From assembly GCA_034769895.1 (NCBI GenBank), contig CM068373.1, positions 280,891,158 to 280,955,157 on the forward strand: a stretch of 64,000 nt of DNA. Direction: 5' to 3'. Position 1 is the stretch's first letter. Every line of letters starts with the position of its first letter. Positions 46,856 through 60,160 of the stretch are shown here, piece after piece. Position numbers and translations under genes: made by a program. The notes beneath the pieces were generated by a model. That model searched no databases. It was not told the DNA's origin and worked only from the letters and a program-made list of their open reading frames with translations. The stretch is from Magicicada septendecula (lineage: Eukaryota; Arthropoda; Insecta; Hemiptera; Cicadidae).

Positions 46856-47527
46856 TCGATAAGTGATAGCAGAATCAGGATATTATTCTTTAAATGTTTG
46901 AAATAGACGGTGCTTGTTTAAATCTGGAGTCAAATACTCCCTGGAGCTACGATGACGTCCATAGTGACTTTCGTGTCGGGGAAATGAGTTGACATGAGCC
47001 CTCACTAAGTTCCAATCATTGTCTGTAAACTTGCGTTTATGCTCATTGGAGTTTGGGTTTAAGCCCCGCATATCTTCATATACAAAGCATCCTTCTTTTT
47101 TCTTTGATTGCAAAACTTGTAGTTTCTTTGGCGTGAGTCCAAAAATATTTTTAAATGTTTGAGCACAGACATGGACATTTTTTCCGCTTCCATCTGGAAC
47201 TACATAAGAAAACATACACTGGCGTCGGTTTTCACTGGGTTCATTATAATGACCATGTCGACGCCGGGAAATATTTTGCATGTGTATTCTATTCAATAAG
47301 TAAGTCCCTTGCTGTTTTTTATAAAGTTTGTGCAGATCAAGAAATAACATTTCCTTATGTTCGGTGCTTAAATCCTTGCATTTGTAGGTACACTTACAGA
47401 CGGCGTTTTTCGATGGCGGTTTCTTTCCAGGAACATTCTTGCCTGAAACAGTTTGATAGGGTTTACCTTGCTGCCGAGCTGAACGACGATCTTTAGTAAG
47501 ACGAGATTTACTAGTATGGTTGTCCAT
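46856..47527 (-). pseudogene. DDE-like protein, N-terminal part, unit 3
   Basis: An ATG at 47527 opens a frame of 214 codons, intact across the site that is frameshifted in unit 2. It ends at a TAA where unit 2 has KEKYPD (a T to A-type change near 46883). The reading then meets the nested insertion. The basic N terminus and the C-x-C-x3-C cluster are conserved. Confidence 0.75.
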
Positions 47528-47948
47528 AGTTGATAAATATATAACTGTATTAAATAGTTAAAATAATACGCAGAAACTAAATAACTAACAATTGAAAATA
47601 AATAACAGTAAAAATACTGCACATTTAACACACGTGATGTAAAACAAAACACTGACGCGATGAGAAATAGACGCTAACTGGCACATTCATCATGGCGTTG
47701 GCACTTCCATCCTTTCCTACTTCCATTTACAGGCACATACAACACTGCGCTATCTTCCAGTCATCATACGAACTAAAAGCGGCTGCTTCTGGCACTTTCA
47801 ACCTTTCTTATATTATTGGCACTGGCATTTATAGCCTTTTCCATTAAAAATCTCGTTTTTTGATTTTATGGCACTTTCACCCTTTTTTATTTACACTCCT
47901 CCATGGATTTAATTATTATACATGATCAATTTAATTATTATACATGAT

Positions 47949-48232
47949 CCTTACTCAAATTGAGGTGTGTTTGAACTCCCGTCCTCTTTCTGCCATCTCA
48001 TCTGATGCTAGGGATCCGCAGCCCCTTACACCCGGACACTTCTTAATTCAATTTATGTGATTTATGCATGCCATTCAATTTATGCATTGCATTCAATTCA
48101 TGTATTTTATTCAATCTATGTATTCTATTCAATTTATGTATTGTATTCAATTTATGTGATTTATGCGATTGTTGTATTCTATTCAATTTATTTATATATA
48201 GTATTCAATTATGTGTTACAACCAATTTATGT
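47949..48232 (+). pseudogene. BEL integrase tail and following AT-rich minisatellite, unit 3
   Basis: Integrase tail (LTQIEVCLNSRPL to GHFLI) at about 47949-48044, then the 15-16 bp minisatellite to 48232, as in unit 2. Confidence 0.8.
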
Positions 48233-49285
48233 AGCCACTGTTGGCATCATAGGTGAGTACACTGTTCACTGCATCAAGCTCGGGAAAAATCGAAATCTTC
48301 TATTTTTGACGGGCAGTATGTTCAGATTTAAAATGTGATCAAACCATGATTCGCCTGTGATGTCGGCTGCATATCGCTTATCGCCCGACCAGCTAAGGTC
48401 GGTCCGCCCCCACCCTTTCCAATCTAGCAGTCGACTCACGGATCTCCAGAAGGCAACAGCCTGTTCCGCGCGTTACGCAAAATTCAATTTACGGCCGTCA
48501 ATATGTGAACGATTCAATTGATTCAGTTTTAATTAACTTAAATTATTAGATATGCAGTCATACGGGCACGCGCGGATTCGCAGAATCACATGAATATGAT
48601 TTAATCTGTTTTTATAATAAACGTTTATACAGTCCACTTTATCGTTTTATATCTTGTTTAAACCCAGCCTATGATTTAAAGTATGAACAGCCGTTAACCC
48701 CAAGCTACGCAAGGGGACAGAAAGTTCAAGTAATACATTTACGCTATTACTTTTTCGTCTGTTATACACAGGGTACTCATTTTTTGCACACAGATTAATA
48801 TATAAGGGAATAAACTACGGCAGTATGGAGTGCCAGAGATGTTTTTTATAAGATATGAAGTGAGTTGAATACAACTTTATCACCCAAACTGCACATTATG
48901 GTTTAATATTATTTACACATTGCAAATATTTTATTAATATTTTTAATTAGGAAGTAATTAATATACTATATACTGTATCCCCAAATTATACCTTAAAAAA
49001 AAACACCATTTTTACCCAAGTATGTTTCATATGTGGAAGATGATGAAGAAAAATCACAGCCACCACAAAAACAGCAAAAACGGCCTGAGTCTTTTCACAA
49101 GTACCAGTGTAAAAATGCCGGTCCCCAAAGGGTTAATTTAACAATCACATAAAAGAAGTGCTTGTAACCAACAACAGTCTCCACATCACATGGACTCAGA
49201 ATGTATGTAATTCTCTTTCTGGCAGTACAACAGATATCGGTTCATATAATAGATTAAATTTTGTTTAAAAAATAAGTGTGTTGAA
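48233..49285. other. spacer, no gene recognised, unit 3
   Basis: Almost identical to 32353-33405. Nothing coding is seen. Confidence 0.5.
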
Positions 49286-50020
49286 TAGTCATACTAGTAT
49301 GCTCCCTGATCCGCAGAACTTACACGCTATTTTGAACAAGCACACTTATTGTTGGAAAAAATGTTGAAATTAGAATATTTATCAATTATTAAAGTATGAA
49401 AATCCTGATTACCCTATTTTTTGTTTAGCACAGTAACATTTGCAGAGAAATCATACAATAAATGCTAAAAATTCCAAACAATTGGAGTTGTGTTGAAATT
49501 CCCTTTAGTCTGACACCCAACTGAATTTTTACAATTTTTGAACCACTTTTGGGTCTTGTAGTAAAAAATTCTCTTTCGTTTAATATCTCACATGGATTTT
49601 CCAATTTTGCCAAACTTTCACCCCACTTTTTGGGCCTGGTGTCCCATAATTTTATCCACTTTTCGCCCCCTGGTGTCTTGGAATTTTAAAAAGTTAACAC
49701 TAAATTCATATTTTTGTTACAATTTCTTTTAATCTGACACCCCACATGGACTTTTGTGATTTTTTCCCAAATTTAAACTCCTCATATTTTTGCCTCCCCC
49801 CTATCTTTTGGGGAATCAATTTTTAAAACCATAGGGTACTGTAAGGTAAACGTACGTACATGCATGCCACGTTTTATGAACATCAGTTCATGCATTCAAA
49901 AGTTATCGTGAACTATAACCCAAACAGAAAGGCGGACAGACAAAGACACATAAATAGACCAGACAGGTAGAGACAGACAAATGCCAAACAGTCGAGTTAA
50001 AACTGAGGACTCACTATCCT
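49286..50020. repeat. dispersed repeat copy, unit 3
   Basis: Almost identical to 33406-34140. Confidence 0.6.
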
Positions 50021-50288
50021 CCTTTAATCATGTTCAAATTAATAATAAAAAATTTATTAAACTACAGTAGGATTTTATGGCCCGACTCCTGTCACTCTAC
50101 AATTTCCTGCCTGAATGGCTATGGTCTGTGAATAAAATTATTCCTTCCATGGCATGTGTGAGTATTAATAATATGTATTGTACTGTTCTGACCACGGAAC
50201 ACTAATTTTGATTAAACCTTTTTACCCTCACCTTTGTAGCAAAAGCTGGCTTAGGCAAAAATAAAAATCTAACCAAAATTTAAATCTA

Positions 50289-51559
50289 TGAGGGCGATTT
50301 GAAAAGTTCGCGGCCTACCATATAAATGAATGTGTGGAGTTTCTGTTTTTTACCGCATTGTGGCGCCATGTTCACCCCACGAACAGCTGTGAAGTGTCAA
50401 GTCGGGTTAAGTCATTGTTCCAGAGAAACAACTGTATAAATAAGCTTATCTCACAGCAACGCTACAAATGGAAAAAACTGAACATCAAATTTTTTGTTAA
50501 GAAAGGTTTAATGCCAACAGAAATTTTGAATGAGATGAAGAATGTGTTGTGTGATGCTGGACCTTCATTTAATACCGAGAAAAACTGGGCTACTAATTTA
50601 AACGTGGTCGTGCAAGTTTGGAAGATAACCCGCGTACTGGGTATCTGAAAAGTGCCACTACACCAGAAGTCATCAATAAAGTGCACGATATTGTTTTGGA
50701 AGATCGCTGTTTGAAATTGTTAAGCCTGTGGGCATCTCAGATGAAAGGGTATATCACATTCTTACTGAGGAATTAGGTATGAAAAAGCTGTCTGTAAAAT
50801 GGGTGCCGCGTTTGTTGACAAGTGACCAAAAACGCATGTGAATGCAAGCTTCTCAAGAATGTTTGATCGTTTTAAGAAAAATCCTAAAGATTTGCGTCCA
50901 TCCTAAAGTTTTTTGATTAAAAACTTGAGTCCATTACTTCACTCTAGAAAGAAAACAACAGTCGAAACAATGGATGCATAGTGATTCACCACCTCAGAAA
51001 ATGGTAAAATCAATTTTGCCGGCTGGAAAGTGTATGGATCCATTTTTCTTGGATGCTACGGGGATATTGTTACTAGATTGCCTTGAAAAGGGTCAAACAA
51101 TAAATCCAGAGTATTACGCTAACCTTCTGGGCCAATTAAATGTAAAAATTCGAGAAACAAAACCAGGTTTAGCAAAGAAGATCATTTTCCATCAGGATAA
51201 TGCACGTCCTCACATATGCGTTATATCAATGGCAAAAATCGCTGAGTTGTAGTACGATCTGTTGCACCATCTGCCTTATTCGCCTGATTTAGTGCCACCT
51301 GAACTTTTATCTATTACCAAACCTCAAAACATTTTCAGGGGGGAAGCGATTTTCCTCAGATGACGAGCTGACAGCAGCAGTAAACGGTTATTTTGAGGAC
51401 CTAGAAGAATTGGACTGCCTCAATAGGGTAAGTGACGGGGTAATGACTTGAAGCTTCACTGCTGTTCGTGTGGTGAACGTGGTGCCACGATGCAGTAAAA
51501 AACAGAAATGCTACACATTCGTTTCTATGGTAGGCCACAAACTTTTCAAATCGCCCTCG
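50289..51559 (+). mobile_element. mariner-family transposon, unit 3, defective
   Basis: TA-flanked as in units 1-2. It shares unit 2's broken TTDDT region and the TAG after AKIAEL. At 51008-51013 it reads KSILP where units 1 and 2 have a stop (KIL preceded by TAA), so the 92-codon segment around HQDNARPH is open. Confidence 0.88.
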
Positions 51560-51561
51560 TA

Positions 51562-52144
51562 AAATTAGTGTTCTATAATCAGACAAAGTATGATACATAT
51601 GAAAAATACTCCTTGCCATTACTTCACATCATGCGCAGCTGCTACCTTCAGAGTGAAAAACTATGTGGAAAACTGTCTCAACACTAGTAACAAGGGCCCA
51701 ATGCTATATCTGTGCTGTCGAAATGTGAGCAAAGAATCATTTTAATCATAGGACTCAACCACTGTGCCTGGAAATTTTACTGAAAGATCAGAATAAAAGT
51801 GTATGTTACTGTAGATGTAATTAGTTTTTTTTATGTCATCAACATCACATACACTTTTATACACTTACATTATACATTTTACATACATTTACTGTTCAGT
51901 TGAATTCGTATAACGGGTGTGGAGGGTTTTGATTACAGGTGCAGTATCACAGACAATACAAGTGCAACTGTCGATCCTGGGTTTTTTATTTTATGGTTAC
52001 ATGTTAGTAGCCTATTAACACCTTTATTTCTGTTTTTTAAATCAATAAAGAAGATAAATTAAAAAAAATTGCTGACTTGTGAAAGATATGGTGGCCTACT
52101 TCTGTACCAACAATTAAAGAGTTTTGCTAACTTTACTTGAATAA
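51562..52144. other. spacer before unit 4 junction
   Basis: As 35682-36264, with one visible base change near 51995 (ATGGTTAC for ATTGTTAC). No gene seen. Confidence 0.5.
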
Positions 52145-53212
52145 TTGCTGGCGGAGCTCCAGCGCAAATATGACACAATTCAATCCGAACTCGAGGACGC
52201 TGTTTTTGACGCGGATAGTGATCGAATCCAGGTTGAAGATGATTTATGTATAATCGAGTGCAAACTGCACAACCTTATAGAAAAATTCTCGACTAATCTT
52301 ACTGAGAATTCTAATACTACTGGTAATGACAGCAGAGCGGAAAGATTCGCTCATGTCATGCAACTGGAGCCCATTAAAATCCCAGAGTTTAGCGGAAATG
52401 TTATGGAGTGGCAACACTACATACACATATTCAAATACTTGGTAGATCCTCGCTTGGATCTTACCAACATACAAAAGTTTCATTACTTACACAATTCATT
52501 AAAGGATGAAGTGCTTCAAGTTATACAATCTCTGTCTATAACCTGTGAGAATTATGGCATAGCCGTAGGGTTACTCAAGACTAGATTTGTCAATAAGCTA
52601 ATTATTGCCATCCACCATGTCGAAGATATACTGAAAATCAATTCTATCGATAGACAATTGGTGGGTCGCGTATCTAAATTTCTTAATAAAATAAGTGCAA
52701 CCATAAACGCGCTCAAGGTTATGGCGTTACCTATAAATATTTATGAGCTTATTGTCACTCAGCTATTAGTGTCGAAATTGGACCCGAATAGTTCCAAACG
52801 TTGGAAGGAGTCACTCTCTAACGTCAACTTTCCCGATTTTGAAGGGTTGATTGAGTTTTTAAACAATAGGAGATCAGTGCTGGAAACCGTGGCGGCAGAT
52901 TCCGAGAGTGGTCGGGCAGGCAACTCAGCAAGGCCTAAACAACTGATAAAATATGTGCCGGTTTGCCTGCGAACCGGCACTTGTATAATACAATTCGATA
53001 TATATGAAAATAATTTATTTATGTCAGACGCGAAATTGTTACGACGTAAATCTGTTATACCGTTGGGCCGTTGTATATGCGAGCGGATTCTGTTGTGGGG
53101 AAAGTGCGTAATTCGGTTTCTCAGTGCTGTGCATGCGGAGATCTCGTTAGTCGAGTCTTGTCAACCGCCTGGCGTACAGCGTACCATTCCGACAGAGCTG
53201 AAGTTCCATTAA
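52145..53212 (+). pseudogene. BEL gag N-terminal/capsid part, unit 4
   Basis: 355 open codons, differing from unit 3 by only a few residues (for example IYELIV for IYDLIV, LRRKS for LRHKS). Starts at the third tandem junction; its last ~90 codons are from the foreign block. Confidence 0.85.
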
Positions 53213-55350
53213 TTGTCGTATATTTCTATTTCTTATGGCTAGATAAACTCGTCCAGATCTGCGGTAAGTTAGAATGTATATTATGGATTGCATGAAATAA
53301 AATGTGAATTTGAGCGTTATGTGAGTGGATGAAAATGGATAGCTTTTAAATATGCACACTACGTGGCGCGAACTTAAAGTATTTAGTGTCATGTAATTTT
53401 AATTTATTTAAACTCTGATAGAGCCTTGTAAATTGTAACTAATACAGAGTAATTGCCCATCGCATTAGTGGAGTAAAAATTGTGTAATTTCGGGGAACTT
53501 CAAAGTTGTAAATGCATTAGCACGTGGCCATGTACAACACCAAACAGGTTATAGTGTGTCGAACTTTCTTGCTCATGTAGGCATAATTAATAAATTGAAA
53601 CTTATAAATTGATTTTAGGGCGTCTGTGAGAATTTTGGTGTGATACAAAAGAGAAGTTGTTACATTTTATTTAATATGAGCATAGTTTAAATGGTCAGGG
53701 GTGCCTGTTCGATTTTGTCTAGACTGGTTCAGTCGATGGTGCGTGTGTGGGTTATGCTTGGAAATAAGTGTTTGGTCAGCTATTTAATTATCATTTATGC
53801 TTAGGGCCCCCGCGCCAGTCGAGGATCTGACCCAAGCATGGAAATTCGACTCTCCATCTGCTCCTGAACATACCAAAAGCTCTCGACTTCACCTGTCGGA
53901 AGGAAAGGCAAGATGACCATACCTCAGCAAAACCCCATGAGCTAGACGTCTGACTCACTGCGCACCGAACTCCTGGAAATCCGCTGGATTAAAATAAGGT
54001 GATATTCAACCAGTTTTATTTACACTTGGCCTACATAGAAAACACCTATTCGTGCATTTATCAGTCCGTAAAACTCAAGTTGGACTTTTGTGACACACTA
54101 TGACATTTTACATCTACATGACGTTTTGATTGGGCTCCAGTCCAATGGGACATAATTTGTACGCGGATTTTTGGGAACTTTATGTATAAAATGTACTTAG
54201 ATTCGGTATTAATTGTACACCCGGGGGCTGGCATGTGTCCGGGGCTCATTAAATTTCATGCTCCACATTTTCTAACCCGGATCTGTAAGGGGGTTGTTTA
54301 AGTATTGGGGGACCGGAAATTCAGCTATGTAGATGGGTGCTGTTTTGTGACAGGATGAGCCTGACCGGCTGGTCTGGTTCAATTATAATTGCTGATCTGT
54401 TATCTATTGTAATGACGGTTTTGACACCTGATTATGTTCTTATGTTGTAGAAGGGTTGGAAGATTTTTTTATTCTGCTTCAGGCCGGTCCCCTCATTATA
54501 ACCTTGGGTAGGCTGCTCTTAGGTGCAGATCTATGCAGGCCCATGCACATGTTACGTTATGTCAGGTCACGCTCTGGAACATGACGGCTGCCGGGTCAAT
54601 CCAGATTTTATTAAAAATTCATAAATTATAATTTCACAATATTTATACAGGCTGTTCATGTCACTTAAAGTTGTAACTTGACTAAACTATACAGTCTGCT
54701 TTCAGGCAATTCACATTTGGTAATTTGTATGGCATGGTTATTCTGGCCAACCCAGATTCTTTTGGTGCACTATATGTATATATATGGATCTATATATTGT
54801 AGTTTTGACATTTCTATATGATGGGGCGATATAAAAAAAATATATATATAGGCGGGATTAACATAAACTCTATGTTGTTTGTGATTTATATTTGTGATAT
54901 TGGTGAATTGTCTGTGATCTATATGTCTATATGTTGGATTATGTAAAGAAAAAGATATTTGAAAGAATTGGGAGTGCGAGTTAAACAATAGATGAATTTA
55001 TGACTTATGAGTATTATATATTGAATGTTGAATTGTGATGGCGAATATTTGAATTGATATATGTATGCATACAAAATATGATTAAGAAATTTTCCTCTAA
55101 TAATGTAAAAAAAAAATTTTAAGATATAATAAAAGCTGTTATTGTTTGTTAATCGAGAGTATTAATTGCAAGTCCCGTCTCACTGGACCCAGCACATTTT
55201 ATGCTTCGTCTAGGCCTTCTGCCTAATTTTAAATATCTAGTAGCTTCTCCTTAAAAAAAAATCCATAAAAACTAAATAAAAAATAAGGAGGGGTTGCAAA
55301 TATGTAAACAATTCAAAACAAGGCAAGGTGGTCAGCTATCATGCTAATTC
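52940..55350 (+). other. foreign block inside BEL gag, unit 4
   Basis: Near-identical to the unit 3 block, including the palindrome and the TTTGTGATA insertion near 54891. Confidence 0.6.
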
Positions 55351-55364
55351 TAAAAACATTCAAT

Positions 55365-55684
55365 GTGCAGTGCTAACCACCACTTATATACGTGTAAACA
55401 ATTGAGGGGTTAACCATTGACAAACGTAAGGAGTTTTTAATTAAAAATAAATGCTGGTTTAACTGCTTGCGGGTGAGTCATTCTGTAAATGAATGTAAAA
55501 ATAAGCACATTTGTAAAACTTGTCCTCGAGCATTGACGTTCTGCTGGGCACCCAATTCTTCTTAAGTTTGATTAAGCCCGGCAAATTTGTCAGGGATGGG
55601 AACTTCCCCATTCTTCAGGAAACTAGACTGGGTTACATTGTGTCTGGAAATCATCCTTTCAAATTCAAATCTCCTTATTGTGCT
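55365..55684 (+). pseudogene. BEL zinc-knuckle/protease remnant with 447-bp deletion, unit 4
   Basis: The same deletion junction as unit 3, at 55522/55523, so the deletion preceded the unit 3/4 duplication. Confidence 0.85.
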
Positions 55685-56440
55685 TAGTCATTTATTGCGA
55701 GAAATGACAATAAAGGGCTCGCTTCTATGGTTGAGAAATTCTGGCAGCTCTAGGAGTATCCTGTCGATTTGCCCTCAGCTGCCGACAAGTCATGTGAGAG
55801 ACACTTTGTGCATAACACACTGAGAAATGGTGATAGTAGATTTGTTGTTAGGTTGCCCTGTAGGGCTGGTGATGTGGCTCTGGGCAATTCGCTGGCCCAT
55901 GCTAAACAGCGTTTTCAGACTCTTGAGCATAAACTCATGAGGAATCTTGGGTTGAGGCATGACTATTCCAAGTTCATCAAGGAGTACCAACTGCTGGGGC
56001 ACATGTCACCACTCAGTTCCAGCGACAATTTGGTTCATCGCTCCAAGGTGTACTACTTACCCCATCATGCGGTTTTCAAGAACTCAAGTCTGACTACAAA
56101 GCTCCGCGTGGTATTTGATGCGTCCGCAAAATCCGCTAATGGCCATTCACTTAATGATATGCTACTGGTACGGCCGACAATACAGCAGGACATTTTTTCT
56201 ATTATACTCAGATTTAGGACCCACGTCTACAGCTTAACGTCCAACATCGAGAAGATGTATAGACAAATTTTGGTCGATTCAAGTGATTGTAACATCCAAA
56301 GAATACTTTGACGGGATTCCCCCGACTTGGAGTTGAAACATTTTGTGCTCAGGACTGTGACTTATGGCACAGCCAGCGCTTCATTTCTTGCTACCAGGTG
56401 ACTATTCCAGGTTGCGAATGACAACCTCAATCAGATTCCC
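55685..56440 (+). pseudogene. BEL reverse transcriptase, unit 4
   Basis: Shared lesions as in unit 3 (TGA at 56309-56311 and near 56399, Asn before IEKMYRQ). One private change is TLEHKLM for TLERKLM. Confidence 0.85.
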
Positions 56441-57547
56441 TGGGCATGCCAAGTTACTGTAAACAACTTCTACGTCGATGATTTAATTACTGGCTGCAAT
56501 GATATAGATGAGTTTAAACAGTTGAGATCGGATGTAAGCGAATTACTTCGACAGTATGGGTTTCCCCTGCATAAATGGTCTTCCAACAGCCAAGAAATCA
56601 TAAACCAATATGGCACTGCCATACCCCTAAACAAGAGTGAAAATGTGAGCACTTTAGGGCTACTATGGAACAATGGTTCTGATATGTTTGTTTATAAGAC
56701 AACGCTCAAACCTTGCCATGAGGCGTTTACCAAAAGAACTGTTCTTTTGGTAATTGCGGGCATTTATGACCTGTTGGGTCTACTTGGTCCCATAGTTTTT
56801 CTATATAAACGTTTCATGCAGCAGCTTTGGCAAGCAAAAACGAATTGGGATGAGGTCTTATCAGATTCTCTTCTCCCCAAATGGAGGGATTTGTATAGTA
56901 AACTAAATTTAGTCAATAAGATTAATGTGAACCGTTGCATAAAGTCTAACCCATACATTAGATCGTTTCAAATTCACGGGTTCGCGGATGCTTGCTGTGA
57001 GGGTTATGGTTGTTGCATATATGCAAGAATTGTATATGATAATGGGCATGACTCATCCAATTTACTGTGTTCGAAATCCAGGGTAGCCCCCCTAAAACAA
57101 ATTACACTGCCCAGACTTGAGCTATGCGGTTGTCTTCTGCTTGTCCGTTTGCTTCAAAAGGTTATTTGTGCATTGAACATACATGTTCATGAGATTCATC
57201 TGTACTCCGACTCCATGGTCACCCTCCAGTGGATACATGGTGAGTCCTCCAGGTGGAAGACCTTCGTCGCCAATCGTGTGGCTGAAATCCAGCAGGGTTC
57301 CACTAACACTGACTGGTATCATGTGAAGTCCCAGGATAACCCTGCCGATGTTCTATCTCATGGTTGTCATCCAGACAAATTGCGGAACTTCCAATTGTGG
57401 TGGCATGGTCCGGCATGGCTTTTGCAAGATCCAACTCACCACTCCAAATTCAGCACAAATGATTCGGCCACCATACGGGAGTGCCGATCTGAACAAAAAG
57501 ATCGGCAATTCTTGAATGTATGGCTAGCGTCGTCGCTACCGATATAA
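56441..57547 (+). pseudogene. BEL YVDD, connection and RNase H, unit 4
   Basis: FYVDDLITG near 56470, then 341 open codons through RNase H with all acidic motif residues. Private changes include VLLVIAG for VLSVIAG and NGHDSS for NERDSS. Confidence 0.85.
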
Positions 57548-58563
57548 GTGAAGACTTTTCGACTCTTCAGAGATTGATACGTGTTATCAGCTATTGCTTC
57601 AGATTTATCTATAATCTGAGATTGAATTCCCCTGGTTCGGGACATGACCTGCGACTGTCCAGGGAGGAATTAAACAACACTTTAAATTTCTTTATACGCC
57701 AATCTCAATTGATGCACTTTCACAAGGAGATCATTGAGATAAAGAAAGGCAATCTATCAAAATCTAGCAAAATTACCTCTCTTGATTCATTCATCGACGA
57801 TTCGGGGTTACTTCAGGTTGGAGGTCGTCTCCAACATTCAGATTTGCATTACGATACTAAGCATCAGATTATTCTGCACCCAAAGGCCCACCTCATGAGA
57901 TTAATAATAGAGGGTGAGCATTCGAGGATGCTTCACGTGGGCGTTCAGTTAACGCATAGTTCTGTTCATCAAAGGTAATGGATTGTCAACGGTAAGATTG
58001 TTGTCAGTTCTGTCATCTGTAAGTGCATAAAATGCTTTCGCTTCAGAACCCACAAGCAAACGCAGCAACTTGGTCAGCTGCCTTCGTCAAGAGTGGTATG
58101 GACCAGGGCCTTTTCTTCGTCTGCTGTAGATTACGGCAGCCCTATCGTGATCCGTCATGGCGGACAGTGATCCAAGACTACCTCAAAGGCATACATATGC
58201 TTGTTTGTCTGTCTTGCTATGAAGGCGATTCATTTGGAATTGGTGTCTGACCTGACTGCTGAGGCATTTATTGCCGCCTTTAAACGATTCATTGCCCGCC
58301 GCGGCATTCCCGGGGAAACGATGTCTGACAACGGCACTAATTTTACGGCCACGAGTTCCACTTTGCGCGAGTTATACAAATTATTTACCTCTGAGGAATT
58401 CAAAACGAGTATTCACTCATTCTCACTTGCCCAAGGTTGCAAGTGGTCGTTCATTCCACCCTCCTCACCACACTTCAGCGGCCTTTGGGAGAGTGGTGTA
58501 AAAAGCATCAAGCATCATCTGTGCCGCACCACTGGCACCACCATTCTTAACTTTGAGGAATAA
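57520..58563 (+). pseudogene. BEL integrase up to the transposon insertion, unit 4
   Basis: As unit 3, with the shared TAA near 57977 and the TGA near 58168, but SDNGTNF is normal here. Cut at 58563 by the GAGGA-type transposon. Confidence 0.85.
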
Positions 58564-59071
58564 TGAGGAGTGTAAATGGAAAATGGTGTATGTGCCAAAA
58601 TGTAAATTTTTCAGTAATCGATGAAATGTGTATAGTAGTCTCAATAATGGTTATACGATATTTCAAAAATAACACTAAATTTAGTTTTGAACCTAATAGA
58701 TAATATTTTTTTTTAATTTTATTTTTTATCAATAATCTAAATGACTTACCTGGGTAAAGGTGGAAGTACGGCCCTTGATAAACTGAAGAATGGTGAATGT
58801 GCCTTCTAGGTTTGAAGAAAAGGATGAAAGTCCAAGGTGTTAAAGTAATAAACGCTGTAACTTATGCTTCTTTCACTTTATTTATTTAAAAACACCAAAA
58901 ATAAACAATCTAAATTGAAACCATCCAAGAAAAAGTTCAAAACGTTGTAACTTTAGTCCTTTCATTGCCCAATATTTTGTTCAAATACACAGAAAATATT
59001 TTAACATTTACAAATTAATTGAAACCATAAAAAAAAAATAAAAAAAATCTTATCTTTTATTCTTGATCAGA

Positions 59072-60153
59072 CTAGTAACCTTCACTTGCTTGCAGCAAAA
59101 GGTCTTCGTAGAATTGCTTGTGAACTGGATTCTCAAGGTAGTCAATCATGGAAAGTAGGTCCTTTTTCTTCTCCTTGCTAATTTTCATGGTAAAATTAAT
59201 TTTTGGCAGGTCTTCTACTGCAGGAAGTGAGCCCATGTCCTTCTGTTTCTTCAAAACATTAGTTTTCGTCCAGAATGGAAACTCTCCAGGGATACCAAAT
59301 GATGTTGCTGTTTTTACAATGTAAGGCTTCTTGTGTGATACCCGAATATGAGAAGCCTTGCTTATTTGAAGATTCTGCGTATTAATGAACTGTGCTGCAA
59401 GCTTGGCGAAGTCGATGAAGTCCTCTGTTTTCATTGGAACAACCTGAAATGGGTTGTTTACCCTGGCAGAACTAACAACTTCCATCAGGTCTTGAGGAAC
59501 AATAGCCTTACACTTTCTCCGACGCTTTTCGATAACACCGAAATCACGATCACAGTCCATGAAACTGTGGCCACTGATGGCCACTCCAAGAAACTTAATA
59601 TCAATTGATTTAAAGTATCCTTTATACACCAAATAAATGATAGCCATGAGGAGAATTTTATTTTTGTTTTGCGAAGCACAATTATCACACCAAATGACGA
59701 GCCTGCCTTTAGTTATGCGGCCTGATGTTACAACTCTGAAGAAACAAGATGCAATCTCGTTTCCACCTTGGCCCCCTATCCCCTCATGCCACATACACAT
59801 AAAACTTGACCCAGTGTCACCAATATGAACTCCCAGATTGTATGTTGACAGCTGACGCGAGTAGAACATTGTACTATGTGTTAACATAGGCACGAACATT
59901 AGTTGTTAGAGATCCATACAAAATGAAGTAAAAGAGCTTGTAGGGAGCTGTGAGGATTTAAGATCCTCAGTCATATATTTTTGAGCTTTCTCTGACTTAC
60001 TGTGGTGATGTTCCATGTCCCGGGTAGCGATAGACTTCTCTAGTTCAGTTGTAGCAGAGGAAATTTTTGCTTTAAAGAGATCACACTTTTTGCAAGAGTC
60101 AACTGTAGGTCGTTGAAATTTTAGCTTAGGGAAGTCTTCATCGAATACTCTAC
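59072..60153 (-). pseudogene. DDE-like protein, C-terminal part, unit 4
   Basis: As 43189-44270, with one private residue change (ARVNNPF for ARVKNPF). Same premature TAG near 59906 and same early end. Confidence 0.75.
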
Positions 60154-60160
60154 TGTAGTA

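Larger units (their letters stand above)
42684..47901. mobile_element. GAGGA-ended DNA transposon carrying a nested element, unit 3
   Basis: Same element at the same point as 29383-32021. Its gene is interrupted by a 2,571-bp insertion at 44278-46848. The left end is GAGGAGTG here (GAGGAATG in unit 2), closer to the right end. Confidence 0.8.
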